Below are positions 26,982-35,587 of a DNA stretch of 64,000 nucleotides, in pieces. Numbering within the stretch: the stretch's first letter is position 1; every line of letters starts with the position of its first letter. Both the position numbers and the translations under genes were made by a program. The stretch is from contig OY759762.1 in assembly GCA_963662645.2 (NCBI GenBank), forward strand, positions 1,550,001-1,614,000. The letters run 5' to 3'. Below the pieces are notes generated by a model. It did no database searches, was not told where the DNA came from, and saw only the letters and a list, made by a program, of their open reading frames with translations. The DNA comes from Aldehydirespirator sp963662645 (GTDB lineage Bacteria > Actinomycetota > Acidimicrobiia > Acidimicrobiales > Aldehydirespiratoraceae).

Positions 26982-27638
26982 ATGCTGTTGCGACGCGACA
27001 AGACCCGGATGCCTTCCGAGGCCGACGCCCTGCCCGGAAGGGGCGAGGCGATGCCGGTGCAGGACTACGGGCATCTGGTGCTCGGCACCCCGCTGGAGCC
27101 GCCGTTCGGTGAAGGCTGCGAGCGGGCCATGTTCGGTATGGGGTGCTTCTGGGGGGCCGAGCGGTTCTTCTGGCAGATGGAGGGCGTGCACACCACTGCG
27201 GTCGGATACTCGGGGGGCGTGACGCCCAACCCGACCTACCAGGAGGTGTGCACCGGGCGCACCGGCCACAACGAGGTGGTGCTGGTGGTGCACGACCCGT
27301 CGACGGCGCCGTACGAGCAGCTGCTGAAGGTGTTCTGGGAGATGCACGACCCCACTCAGGGAATGCGCCAGGGCAACGATGTCGGCACCCAGTACCGCAG
27401 CGGGATCTATGTGTACTCCGAGGCCCAGCGGGAGGTCGCAGTGACTTCAAGGGACCGGTACCAGCTGGCATTGACGGCGAAGGGGTTCGGTGAGATCACC
27501 ACCGAGATCGTCGACGCCGGGCCCTTCTACTACGCCGAGGAGTACCACCAGCAGTACCTGGCCCGGAACCCCTACGGGTACTGCAACCACGGCTTCTGCC
27601 AGGTCGGGTACGAGCCGGCTGCGGCCGCTGCGGGCTAG
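26982..27638 (+). CDS. msrA: Peptide-methionine (S)-S-oxide reductase
   Basis: A 218-residue protein reducing methionine-S-sulfoxide in proteins and free methionine. The catalytic GCFWGAERFF is at residues 54-63 (Cys55), followed by VGYSGGVTPNPTYQEVCTGR, HDPTQGMRQGNDVGTQYRS and a C-terminal NPYGYCNHGFCQVGY with two Cys that can act as resolving residues. The N-terminal extension of about 50 residues fits the longer MsrA group. It is followed after 18 nt by the EamA locus. Confidence 0.95.
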   Translation: MLLRRDKTRMPSEADALPGRGEAMPVQDYGHLVLGTPLEPPFGEGCERAMFGMGCFWGAERFFWQMEGVHTTAVGYSGGVTPNPTYQEVCTGRTGHNEVVLVVHDPSTAPYEQLLKVFWEMHDPTQGMRQGNDVGTQYRSGIYVYSEAQREVAVTSRDRYQLALTAKGFGEITTEIVDAGPFYYAEEYHQQYLARNPYGYCNHGFCQVGYEPAAAAAG

Positions 27639-27656
27639 CAGTCACCCGACCCTGCG

Positions 27657-28128
27657 TTGACGGCCAACCACGGAGGGTCGGACCCAGGTACCGGGGCACC
27701 GGCCGATCACGCAACGACAGACCCAGATACCGGGACAGCCGTAAGCGCGCTCCCTGAGACGGCCAGCAGCGCTACCGGTTCTGACGGAGCCCCGGCCGAA
27801 GAAACCCCAGAGACAGCCCGCAGCGCTACCGGTTCTGACGGAGCCCCGGCCGAAGAAACCCCAGAGACAGCCCGCAGCGCTACCGGTTCTGACGGAGCCC
27901 CGGCCGAAGAAACCCCAGAGACAGCCCGCCGCTACCGGTTCTGACGGAGCCCCGGCCGAAGAAACCCCAGAGACAGCCCGCAGCGCTACCGGTTCTGACG
28001 GAGCCCCGGCCGAAGAAACCCCAGAGACAGCCCGCAGCGCTACCGGTTCTGACGGAGCCCCGGCCGAAGAAACCCCAGAGACAGCAGACACCGAAACTGC
28101 CGGACGGGCCCGGCGGCTCGGTGGGGCG
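27657..28128 (+). repeat. 54-bp coding tandem repeat, six copies, with frameshift
   Basis: From a possible TTG start at 27657 the frame encodes three full copies of SATGSDGAPAEETPETAR. Six DNA copies start at 27767, 27821, 27875, about 27929, 27981 and 28035. Copy four lacks 2 bp and the first frame ends at 27944; the last copies are in frame with the EamA gene. The repeats may be a disordered N-terminal extension of that transporter, now out of frame, or an untranslated leader. Confidence 0.75.
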
Positions 28129-29013
28129 ATGATGCTGGTGTCCGGGTTCGGGTTCGGCGCTACTGGCGCCATCTCCCGTAGCATCGACGCCGACGCTTGG
28201 CAGATGGCCAGCTGGCGGGCCCTCATCGGTGGGACGGCGGCGCTGGTCTACGTGTGGATCCGGGCTCGAGTCGGCGGCTCGCAGGCTCGGGAACGACTGC
28301 GGCTGCGTGCAACCCTCGGTCCCCAGGGACTGCTGCTGGTCACGCTGGCCGCCGCGTCGATGATCCTTTACATCGACGCCCTGCAGAGGACCGAGGTGGC
28401 CAATGTGACCGTAATTTCGGCCACCGTGCCCTTCCTGGCCGCCGGACTGGCGTGGCTGATCCTGCGGGAGCGGCTACGGCGCTCGACAGTGGTGGCGGCC
28501 GTGGTGGCGCTCACCGGAGTGACTCTGACCGTGGCCGGGAACCTCGGGCCCGGCGACCTCGACGGCAACGTGCGGGCTGTGATCCTGGCGTTGACGCTAG
28601 CCCTGATCATCGTGCTGATCCGCCGCTTCGAGGGCGCCGATGCGGTGCTGGCGCTGGGCTCGGCCGGGGTTCTGCTGTTCGTGGTGGCGCTAGTGGTGGC
28701 CGACCCACTGGGTGTGGCTGCGGACCAGGCGCCGCTCCTCGTGTTCTTCGGGCTGGTGTTCGCAGTGTCGCTGGTGCTATGGACCGAGGGGGTACGGCTG
28801 ATCCCCGCCGCGGAGGCCGGGCTGCTGGCCTCCAGCGAGACGCCGTTCTCGATCCTGCTGGCGTGGGTCGTGCTGGCCGAGGCACCGCCGCTGGCGACGG
28901 TGGTCGGCGGGCTGATGGTGCTGGGCGCCATCTTCGGCCACGCCAGTGCCGACCTGGCCCACGACCGGGTGAGCCGGCCGTGGCTGCGCCCCCGGACCCG
29001 TCCGAGGATCTAG
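28129..29013 (+). CDS. EamA/DMT-family transporter
   Basis: A 294-residue membrane protein with about ten hydrophobic helices in two halves, as in drug/metabolite transporters. EamA signatures: NVTVISATVPFLAAGLAWLI near the end of the first half and EAGLLASSETPFSILLAWVV with LGAIF in the second. ATG 28129 leaves the first helix (MLVSGFGFGATGAISR) right at the N-terminus. The frame is open upstream through two repeat copies, so the natural protein may begin earlier. The substrate is unknown. Confidence 0.8.
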   Translation: MMLVSGFGFGATGAISRSIDADAWQMASWRALIGGTAALVYVWIRARVGGSQARERLRLRATLGPQGLLLVTLAAASMILYIDALQRTEVANVTVISATVPFLAAGLAWLILRERLRRSTVVAAVVALTGVTLTVAGNLGPGDLDGNVRAVILALTLALIIVLIRRFEGADAVLALGSAGVLLFVVALVVADPLGVAADQAPLLVFFGLVFAVSLVLWTEGVRLIPAAEAGLLASSETPFSILLAWVVLAEAPPLATVVGGLMVLGAIFGHASADLAHDRVSRPWLRPRTRPRI

Positions 29014-29211
29014 GAGTCCGCGTGCAGGAGGCTGGCACCGACGGCCACACGCGCACCCCGCCCGCCATTCGCCGAAGCGGCAGGCGCCCAGCGGCGGCGG
29101 CACCAGGCGCGACAGCCAGGCGCGTCTTCGATGGCCGCCCAGCAACTCGCAAGAGGCTCGGATTCCAAGAGACCTGCAAGAGGCCCCTCGGCGGAGAGCT
29201 GGCACCGACGG

Positions 29212-29889
29212 TCAAGCGTCGTCTACGGGTTCGGGGGTCGGGGGGCGGAAGAAGAGCAGGAGCTGGGCGGCGCCCGCGCCGACGCCGAGCAGTAGGGCGA
29301 TGCCCAGGCCGGTCTTGCCGTCTAGGCGGTGGGCGATCTCCAGTTCATAGTCCAGCGACAGGCGGCCCGGGCCGAGGATGGCCGACACCAGGCTCATCAC
29401 CGCGATCAGGGCGACGTACTCCCAGCCCTCGCCGGTGATCATGAAGCCCTTGTCGCGGTGGACCGTCCAGAAGGCCACCACCATCAGTGCGATGAGCCCG
29501 GCTGCGGCCACCTGGGTGATCAGGCCCAGCACGAGCAGGACGCCCACGCCCATCTCGGTGCCGGCGGCCAGGGTGGCGTGGACCTTGCCGGGTCGCATCC
29601 CCATCGACTGGAACCAGCGGCCGGTGCCAGCCAGGCGGCCGCCCCGGAACGCCTTGTTGTAGCCGTGGACGAAGATCATCATCCCGAGAGCGGCCCGCAG
29701 GAGCAGCAGGGCGGTGTCGAAGGTCCTGGGCGAATCGATCTCGATGCGAGCGCCCTCGGCGAACAGCGGTTGCCGCATCCCGTTGGACTGGCCGACCAGG
29801 TCCTCGTAGAACAGCACCGCCAGCGCCATAGCGACCAGCGTCACGGCAGTCAGCACCTTGATGGCGATGTGGGCGGTGCGATCCTTCAC
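29212..29889 (-). CDS. DoxX-family membrane protein
   Basis: GTG 29889 is chosen because GGAGGG lies 6 nt upstream; longer in-frame starts up to 30063 give an implausible N-terminus. The 225-residue product has an N-terminal helix, then the DoxX pattern of four helices: LLLLRAALGMMIFVHGYNKA, AAGTEMGVGVLLVLGLITQV, ALMVVAFWTVHRDKGF and a final helix. The Gly/Ala-rich C-terminal helix is followed by FRPPTPEPVDDA. DoxX proteins are membrane subunits of ill-defined redox function. Its neighbours do not clarify the role. Confidence 0.75.
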   Translation of the reverse strand: MKDRTAHIAIKVLTAVTLVAMALAVLFYEDLVGQSNGMRQPLFAEGARIEIDSPRTFDTALLLLRAALGMMIFVHGYNKAFRGGRLAGTGRWFQSMGMRPGKVHATLAAGTEMGVGVLLVLGLITQVAAAGLIALMVVAFWTVHRDKGFMITGEGWEYVALIAVMSLVSAILGPGRLSLDYELEIAHRLDGKTGLGIALLLGVGAGAAQLLLFFRPPTPEPVDDA

Positions 29890-30070
29890 TGCGACCCTCC
29901 CGGTGGACCGACATCCCGCAGCCGCGTTGCCGCGGCTGGTCGGCGCGAGTGTAGACACCGTTGCCGACACCCCCGTCGCACCAATCTTGCCCACCGCGCC
30001 CGCGCCGCCACGGCAGCGCATCGCCGTGTCCTGCTCATGGCCAGACCGGCGGAGAGTAGACATTCATCCC

Positions 30071-31604
30071 ATGGGCGCGGACGTGGCAGTGGCGGTGGTG
30101 GCGGTTGCCCGGACTGCGGTGCGGCCCGTGGACGGCGAGTTGGCCGGATGGAACCCGGTGGAGTTGGCCGGGGTGGTGGGCCGAGAGGTGCTGGAGCGGG
30201 CCGGGCTAGACGCGGGCGTTGTGGACGAGGTGGTGGTGGGGTGCGCAGACCCGGTGGGAGCGGCCGGGGCCGACGCGGCCCGGGCCATCGTGCTGGCCGC
30301 GGGGTGGCCGGTGTCGGTGGGCGGGCACGTGATCGACCGGGGCGAGACCAGCGGCCTGGCCGCAGTGCAGGCCGGGGTGGCGGCCATCCAGGGTGGGCAA
30401 GCGCGGACCGTGCTGGTGGTCGGGCTGGGCCTGTGCTCGGTGGTGCCGCCGGGGGCTGCCGCTCTCAACCGCACCTACGGAGCGCCGTGGGGCGGCGTGG
30501 CCGAGCGGTTCGCAGACGTCGGGGGGCTGCTGCCCGGACCCCGGCTGACCGAGCGGGCCGCCCGGGCCGCGGGGATCGGCCGAGCCGAACTCGACGCCGC
30601 GGCCGAGGAGTCTCGGCGACGGCGAGCAGGGGCAGGCTCTCCAACAGAGACAGCGGCAGCCGCGGGAGCAGGCTCTAAGGCAGGCGCGGGCGCAGAGACA
30701 GAGACAGCGGCAGCCGCGGGAGCAGGCTCTAAGGCAGGCGCGGGCGCAGAGACAGAGACAGCGGCAGCCGCGGGCGCAGGCTCTCCAACAGAGACAGCGG
30801 CAGCCGCGAGAGCAGGCTCTCCAACAGAGGCATTGTGGCAGGCTCTAAGGCAGGCGCGGGCGCAGAGACAGAGACAGCGGCAGCCGCGGGAGCAGGCTCT
30901 AAGGCAGGCGCGGGCGCAGAGACAGAGACAGCGGCAGCCGCGCAGGCTCTCCAACAGAGACAGCGGCAGGCGCGGGGGCAGGCTCTCCAACAGAGGCAGC
31001 AGCAGGCGCGGGGGCGGCGATTGTGGCGGTGGCGGCCCGGCCGGGTGACGCTGCCAGCCGGGGCGTGTATCGGGGCGACCCCGTGGCCGCAGATGTGGAG
31101 CGCGACTGGGGCGACACCGCCGAATTGCCACCGACCTTCGACGACGACGGCCTGCTAACCGCAGCCACCTTCGCTCCCCCGGCCGACGGGGTGGCCGCGG
31201 TACTGCTGCAGAGCGCCGAGTCTCCTGCGGCTGGCGGAGTGGCCACGGTTACCGGGATGGGGCGGGCGGCGGGCGACCCGTTCGATCCTGTCGGCAACGT
31301 CGGCGTGGCGGTGGACCGAGCCCTGGCCGAGGCCGGAGCTTCGCTTTCCTCCGTGGACTGCATCTCGGTGGTCGAGCACGACGCGGCGACGGCGATGCTG
31401 GCGGCCCGGGCCCTGGACATAGACAAGGGCCGCATCAACCGCGGCGGGGGCGCCGTGGCCACGGGCAACGCAGGCGCAGCCGAGGAACTGCGCCTTGTCA
31501 CCGACGGGCTAGCCGGCCCGGCTGCTTCGGGCGGACAACTGCTGCTAACTGTCAGCGCGGGGCCCACCGGATCCGCGGCCATCTTGTGGGAAATGAGTAT
31601 TTGA
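30071..31604 (+). CDS. Thiolase-like protein without catalytic residues, two frameshifts
   Basis: Three frames together cover a thiolase: an N-terminal half from ATG 30071 (VARTAVRPVDGELAGWNPVE ... AGADAARAIVLAAGWPV) and a C-terminal half (about 30947-31604). The connecting 30628-31020 segment is a 54-bp tandem repeat with frame changes near 30835 and 30945. Active-site positions are altered: the Cys motif reads DRGETSGLAAV (Cys replaced), the GHP motif reads ATGNAGAAEE and the final CAGGG motif reads SAGPTGS. Known family: acetyl-CoA acyltransferases. This copy is probably non-catalytic, decayed, or a binding partner. Confidence 0.6.
30628..31020. repeat. 54-bp coding tandem repeat in the thiolase-like gene
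   Basis: The unit encoding AGSKAGAGAETETAAAAG and shortened variants (AGSPTETAAA) recurs about eight times. The repeat includes copies of the host gene's own junction (GCATTGTGGC and GCGATTGTGGC), suggesting it grew by local duplication. Confidence 0.8.
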
Positions 31605-31651
31605 AGGAATTTCCGCTGTTTATGTCATAACGGGTTGATACAGTAACTCCC

Positions 31652-32212
31652 ATGGAAGTTGAAGTCCTCGCCACGCTCTTGGGAGTTGCACTCGCCGCTC
31701 TCGTAGCCGCGTGCGGCGCGGGCTTCCGCTGGCTGCGCTCCGACTACCGCGACCTGCGCAGCCATGTCGACACCCGGTTCGAAGAGCAAATCACGACAAC
31801 CAACGAGCGCTTCGACAGGCTCGAGACGCGCTTCGACAAGCTCGAAACACGCTTCGACAGGCTTGAGGCGAAGGTGGACGACCTGATCATGGCCCTGGCC
31901 CGTTCCGGATCTCTGATCGATCCTCAGCTTCCTACGGCTCCGATACCGCCGCGCGCACCCCAATCCCCGGCTGCCGCCCAGCCGTCCGAGGCCGCGCCGC
32001 CGCCAGCCGAGGCACCTGCTGAGCAACCGCGCCCATCTGAGTTGTCAACCGAGAGCGCCGACGCTCCCCGAGCACCACCCGCAGGCAGAGGTCAGCCCGC
32101 AGCGGAGCAGTCGCCCCAGCCACCCCCCGCAACTGGTGGCCAGCCCTCAGCGGAGCAGGCGTTCCGACCACCACCGCCCGAGCCCTTCGGGCCCACGGCA
32201 GCACCCGCCTAG
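31652..32212 (+). CDS. Single-TM coiled-coil protein, unknown
   Basis: A 186-residue protein with one N-terminal transmembrane helix (EVLATLLGVALAALVAACGA), a coiled coil built of repeated seven-residue units (ERFDRLETRFDKLETRFDRL) and a long Pro/Ala/Glu-rich tail with near repeats (QPSAEQ, QPAAEQ). No catalytic motif. Membrane-anchored, probably with a cytoplasmic coil. The preceding A+T-rich stretch 31605-31650 is the likely promoter. Confidence 0.65.
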   Translation: MEVEVLATLLGVALAALVAACGAGFRWLRSDYRDLRSHVDTRFEEQITTTNERFDRLETRFDKLETRFDRLEAKVDDLIMALARSGSLIDPQLPTAPIPPRAPQSPAAAQPSEAAPPPAEAPAEQPRPSELSTESADAPRAPPAGRGQPAAEQSPQPPPATGGQPSAEQAFRPPPPEPFGPTAAPA

Positions 32213-32368
32213 CGCGCCCGTTCCCGAGTATGGCTGACACTGTCTCTTGACATCAAGGAAGCTGGCACTGGACACCAACGCAAACGTCGGCAACCAACAC
32301 CCAGCGGCATAGGCGGGAACGGCCACCTAGCATCGAGGTAGCCGGCGCCCGGAGGCGGTCGGTGGCGG

Positions 32369-32725
32369 ATGGCTGCGGTGCCGGAGGCTGACGTGAAGGT
32401 GAAGTCGGACAGGGCCGTCAACATCGGGCTGCTGGTGCTGGCGCTGGCGGGCCTGGTGGTGGGGGCCATCCTTGCCGACGTCGTCAAGGTGTTGATCGCG
32501 GTGGTGATCGGCTACGCGGTGCTGCGGTTGGGGCTGTCCATGTTGCGCAACCTGGCCCGTCCGCTGCCCGAGCCGCCCGACCCCGGCATCCTGCGCAAGG
32601 TAAAGCTCGAATACCGCTGCGCCATCTGCGGGGCCGAGGTCCGCATGACGGTCGCCCCCGACGAGGATCCCGAGCCTCCCCGCCACTGTCAGGACGAGAT
32701 GGACCTAGTAGCACCGGTCGAGTAA
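32369..32725 (+). CDS. Small membrane protein with C-terminal zinc ribbon
   Basis: A 118-residue protein (or 110 from GTG 32393, which has GGAGG 5 nt upstream). It has two hydrophobic helices (IGLLVLALAGLVVGAILADV and KVLIAVVIGYAVLRLGL), then a soluble tail with CAICGAEV and RHCQDEM, which provide three Cys and a His for a small zinc site. This architecture is common in actinobacterial conserved hypotheticals. No function is assigned. Confidence 0.7.
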   Translation: MAAVPEADVKVKSDRAVNIGLLVLALAGLVVGAILADVVKVLIAVVIGYAVLRLGLSMLRNLARPLPEPPDPGILRKVKLEYRCAICGAEVRMTVAPDEDPEPPRHCQDEMDLVAPVE

Positions 32726-32845
32726 CCCGTGCTGACCCGAGCACGCTGCCCCGAGCACGCTGCCCCGAGCCGAGTAACCCCGAGCCGCGCAAACCCGAAC
32801 CCGGCCGAGCCGAGCGAAAACCGAGTCGCTGTGGTGCCAACCGAG

Positions 32846-32866
32846 TTATCCACAGGCTGTGGACTA
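32846..32866. promoter_or_regulatory. Pair of DnaA-box-like sites
   Basis: TTATCCACA (32846-32854) is a perfect DnaA box; TGTGGACTA (32858-32866) is a 7/9 match in inverted orientation. They are located just downstream of crgA's 3' end in a gene-free stretch (32726-32921). dnaA and dnaN are not in the window, so this is not called an origin. Confidence 0.45.
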
Positions 32867-32921
32867 GTCGGGGGATAATTACAACAGTGTGATCGCCGGT
32901 GGCGTGCCCGGCTGGGCGCGG

Positions 32922-33203
32922 TTACCGGTATTGGGTGGCCGTCACGATCCCGGCCAGGATGAAGGCCAGGCCCACCAGCAGGACCACGTTCGACGTGTCC
33001 CAGATCATGCCCAGGTAGTTGACGATGATTGTGACCACGCCCAGGCCCAAGAGGCTGAACAGCAGAATCGGCACCCAGATGGGGCTCGGAGGTTGCGCGT
33101 CGAAACCGGTGTGGGTCTGCCGGTCGGGCTTGTAGTTGTCGGGTCGGGTGCCCTTGGCGGTCACCCGGCCGGCCGGCACTCGGCGCTTGGTGGGTCTTGG
33201 CAT
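32922..33203 (-). CDS. crgA: Cell division protein CrgA
   Basis: A 93-residue protein from ATG 33203. A basic N-terminus (MPRPTKRRVPAGRVTAKGTR) precedes PPSPIWVPILLFSLLGLGVV and NVVLLVGLAFILAGIVTATQ, the two helices of the CrgA/UPF0233 family. GMIWDTSN joins the helices. CrgA coordinates septum formation by interacting with FtsZ-ring and PBP proteins in actinobacteria. This is a good marker for the phylum. A pair of DnaA-like boxes lies past its 3' end. Confidence 0.9.
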   Translation of the reverse strand: MPRPTKRRVPAGRVTAKGTRPDNYKPDRQTHTGFDAQPPSPIWVPILLFSLLGLGVVTIIVNYLGMIWDTSNVVLLVGLAFILAGIVTATQYR

Positions 33204-33226
33204 GGTCCCGAGGATAGACGGTGCCG

Positions 33227-34054
33227 CTAGAAGCGGCCCATCAGGAACTTGGCGGCATCGGTCGCCGCCGGATACGCGCCGGTGAGCCCTGCGCTCATGT
33301 ACCCGGCGTCGGCGATCAGCGTCACGCCGTTGATATGGGCCGCGGCGTCGCTGCACAGGAACAGCAGCGGGTAGGCCTGCTCCATCGGCGAGGACGCCTC
33401 CACGCCGGCGTCGGCCCGGTAGTCGGCGCCGAACTCGAGCCACAGCTCCCTGTTGGCCAGAGCCAGCGGGGTCACGGTAGGGCCCGGGCAGATGGCGTTC
33501 ATGCGGATCCCCCGCCGCAGCATCGGATAGGCCGCAGTGGCGACATAGGCGCACATCGCCTGCTTGGTGTGGAAGTAGTCGGCCTTGCGGTGGTCGACGA
33601 ACCAGGCCGCCGCATCGTCGAAGTCGGCGATGTCCAATACCTCGCTGAGCTCCTCAAAGTTCGACTCCCAGCCGAGGCCCGCCGTTGAGGAGATGAAGCC
33701 GATGGCCGAGCCCTGCGGGAGCGTCCCGACGTCCAGCATCCGGTCGATCAGATAGCGGTGGCCCACGAAATTGATCCGCTCGATACCAGGCGTTCCGTCG
33801 GCCACGCCCGCGCAGGCCAGCAGGGCATGCACTGGACCGCCGCAGGAGTCCGCGGCGGCGTCGATGGACGCCCGCGACGCCAGGTCCACCCCGAGGGCCG
33901 TGACACCGGCCAGCGGCACCTCGGCCCGGTCCATCACTACCACCTCGGCGCCCAGATCGAGGGCCAGCTCGGCCGCGGCCGCGCCCATGCCGGTGGCGCC
34001 GCCCACCACCAGCACCCGCTTGCCGTCGAACCGGAGCGCCTCGGACAGCGACAT
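33227..34054 (-). CDS. Short-chain dehydrogenase/reductase
   Basis: A 275-residue SDR. The cofactor motif VLVVGGATGMGAAAAELALD is at residues 14-33, LLACAG replaces the usual NNAG, and the active-site pair is in ADYFHTKQAM (Tyr-x3-Lys). MRRGIRMNAICPGPTVTPLA and ADAGYMSAG complete the fold. It resembles the 3-alpha-hydroxysteroid dehydrogenase/carbonyl reductase group; the substrate is unknown. It is transcribed divergently from the P450, separated by the micro-ORF array, so both could serve one oxidation pathway. Confidence 0.9.
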   Translation of the reverse strand: MSLSEALRFDGKRVLVVGGATGMGAAAAELALDLGAEVVVMDRAEVPLAGVTALGVDLASRASIDAAADSCGGPVHALLACAGVADGTPGIERINFVGHRYLIDRMLDVGTLPQGSAIGFISSTAGLGWESNFEELSEVLDIADFDDAAAWFVDHRKADYFHTKQAMCAYVATAAYPMLRRGIRMNAICPGPTVTPLALANRELWLEFGADYRADAGVEASSPMEQAYPLLFLCSDAAAHINGVTLIADAGYMSAGLTGAYPAATDAAKFLMGRF

Positions 34055-34081
34055 TGCGCGCGTCAGCCCTCGCGCCCTAGC

Positions 34082-34271
34082 GTGACCGGAGCAATCATCA
34101 CACCGTCCACTCGGTCCTCCTCGAAAGCCTCTCCCGCCCTAGCGTGACCGGAGCAATCACCACACCGTCCACTCGGTCCTCCTCGAAAGCCTCTCCCGCC
34201 CCAGCGTGACCGGAGCAATCACCACACCGTCCACTCGGTCCTCCTCGAAAGCCTCTCCCGCCCCAGCGTGA
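34082..34271 (+). repeat. Three 62-bp units forming GTGA-coupled micro-ORFs
   Basis: Units start at GTG 34082, 34144 and 34206. Each encodes a 21-residue peptide (MTGAI-TPSTRSSSKASPALA type) and ends in TGA that overlaps the next GTG as GTGA. The third stop overlaps GTG 34268 of the P450 gene. The first nucleotides of the unit (GTGACCGGAGCAAT) equal the beginning of the P450 gene, so the units are tandem copies of its start region. Confidence 0.8.
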
Positions 34272-35497
34272 CCGGAGCAATGTCTACCACCGAGCTGGAA
34301 GTCGGCACCGATCCGTACTACGACCCGTTCGACTTCGAGATAGACGCCGACCCGTACCCGACCTGGAAGCGGCTGCGCGACGAGGCGCCGCTCTACCGCA
34401 ACGACCGGTACGACTTCTACGCGCTGAGCCGGTTCGACGACGTCGCGCAGGCCTTCAAGGACTGGCGGATCTACAGCTCGGCCAAAGGCACCGTCCTCGA
34501 GATCATCAAGAGCGGGCTGCGCGTCCCGCCGGGGATGGTTCTCTTCGAGGACCCGCCCCTCCACGACTACCACCGGGGCCTCGTTTCGAGGGTGTTCACC
34601 CCCAAGAAGATGAACGCCCTGGAGTCCAAGCTGCGGGAGTTCTGCGCCCGCAGCCTCGACCCGCACGCGGGCACGGGCCGCTTCGATTTCATCGCCGACC
34701 TCGGCGCCCAGATGCCCATGCGGGCCATCGGCATGCTGCTCGGCATCCCCGAGCGGGACCAGAACACGCTGCGCGACAGGGTCGACGACAGCCTCAAGCT
34801 CGACGACGGCACCATGCCCGACTTCACCTACGAGGGCGCAAGCGACCAGAGCTCGGCCGACCTTCTGCGCGAGTACATCGACTGGCGGACCGACCACCCC
34901 TCCGACGACCTGATGACCGACCTGCTCCACGCCGAGTTCGAGGACGAGACCGGCACCCGGCGCCGGCTGACCCGCCACGAGGTCCTGAACTTCGTCACCC
35001 TGCTCAACGGGGCCGGCAACGAGACCACCACCCGCCTCATCGGCTGGACCGGCAAGCTCCTGGCCGAGCATCCCGGCCAGCGCAGGGAGCTGGCCGAGAA
35101 CCGGCAGCTCATAGGTCAGGCCATCGAGGAGATCCTGCGCTTCGAGACGCCCTCCCCCGTCCAGGCCCGCTGGGTGACCGCGGATGTTGAGCACCACGGC
35201 CAGACCGTCCCCGCCGGCAGCGTCATGCTGCTGCTCAACGGCGCCGCCAACCGCGACGACCGCAAATTCGCCCAAGGCGACACCTTCGACATCCACCGCC
35301 CCATCGACTTCCACCTGGCCTTCGGCTACGGCATCCACTTCTGCCTGGGCGCGGCGCTGGCCCGGATCGAGGGCCGCATCGCCCTCGACGAGGTGCTCCA
35401 ACGCTGGCCCGAATGGGACATCGACTGGGACAACGCAGTACAGGCCCGCACCTCCACGGTGCGGGGATGGGAAAGCCTGCCCGTCCTCACCGGATAA
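34268..35497 (+). CDS. Cytochrome P450
   Basis: A 409-residue soluble bacterial P450. The oxygen-binding I-helix motif GAGNETTTR is at about residue 250, the ExxR segment EEILRFETPSPVQAR, and the heme-binding loop FGYGIHFCLGAALAR with the ligand Cys359. GTG 34268 overlaps the last micro-ORF stop; an ATG at 34280 is an alternative. Needs a ferredoxin and reductase not seen here. The substrate is unknown; the N-terminal region resembles actinobacterial steroid/fatty-acid P450s (CYP125/CYP107-like level only). Confidence 0.92.
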   Translation: MTGAMSTTELEVGTDPYYDPFDFEIDADPYPTWKRLRDEAPLYRNDRYDFYALSRFDDVAQAFKDWRIYSSAKGTVLEIIKSGLRVPPGMVLFEDPPLHDYHRGLVSRVFTPKKMNALESKLREFCARSLDPHAGTGRFDFIADLGAQMPMRAIGMLLGIPERDQNTLRDRVDDSLKLDDGTMPDFTYEGASDQSSADLLREYIDWRTDHPSDDLMTDLLHAEFEDETGTRRRLTRHEVLNFVTLLNGAGNETTTRLIGWTGKLLAEHPGQRRELAENRQLIGQAIEEILRFETPSPVQARWVTADVEHHGQTVPAGSVMLLLNGAANRDDRKFAQGDTFDIHRPIDFHLAFGYGIHFCLGAALARIEGRIALDEVLQRWPEWDIDWDNAVQARTSTVRGWESLPVLTG

Positions 35498-35586
35498 CCG
35501 AACAGCCCCGGCCGCGCCTGCCTGAACGAGGCGCACGGGCTGGGAAAGCCTGCCGGTCCTCACCCGGTGACCGAACAGCCCCGGCC
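35468..35586. repeat. Duplicated 3' end of the P450 gene
   Basis: TGGGAAAGCCTGCC-GTCCTCACC-GG-ACCGAACAGCCCCGGCCGC occurs at 35468 and again at 35541 (73-bp period). The first copy contains the P450 stop codon; the second is untranslated and ends at the dcd stop. Confidence 0.75.
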
Positions 35587-35587
35587 G

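Noticed and set aside
24868..27222. 784-codon plus-strand frame
   Set aside because: It is antisense to the deacylase and runs on through the family A array; its Gly/Ala/Val/His/Gln-rich composition is typical of a shadow frame.
29890..30063. N-terminal extension of the DoxX protein up to ATG 30063
   Set aside because: The extension is not membrane-like or conserved in appearance, while GTG 29889 has a strong GGAGGG at proper spacing.
32846..32866. Chromosomal origin
   Set aside because: Only two boxes and no dnaA/dnaN or A+T-rich unwinding region around them.
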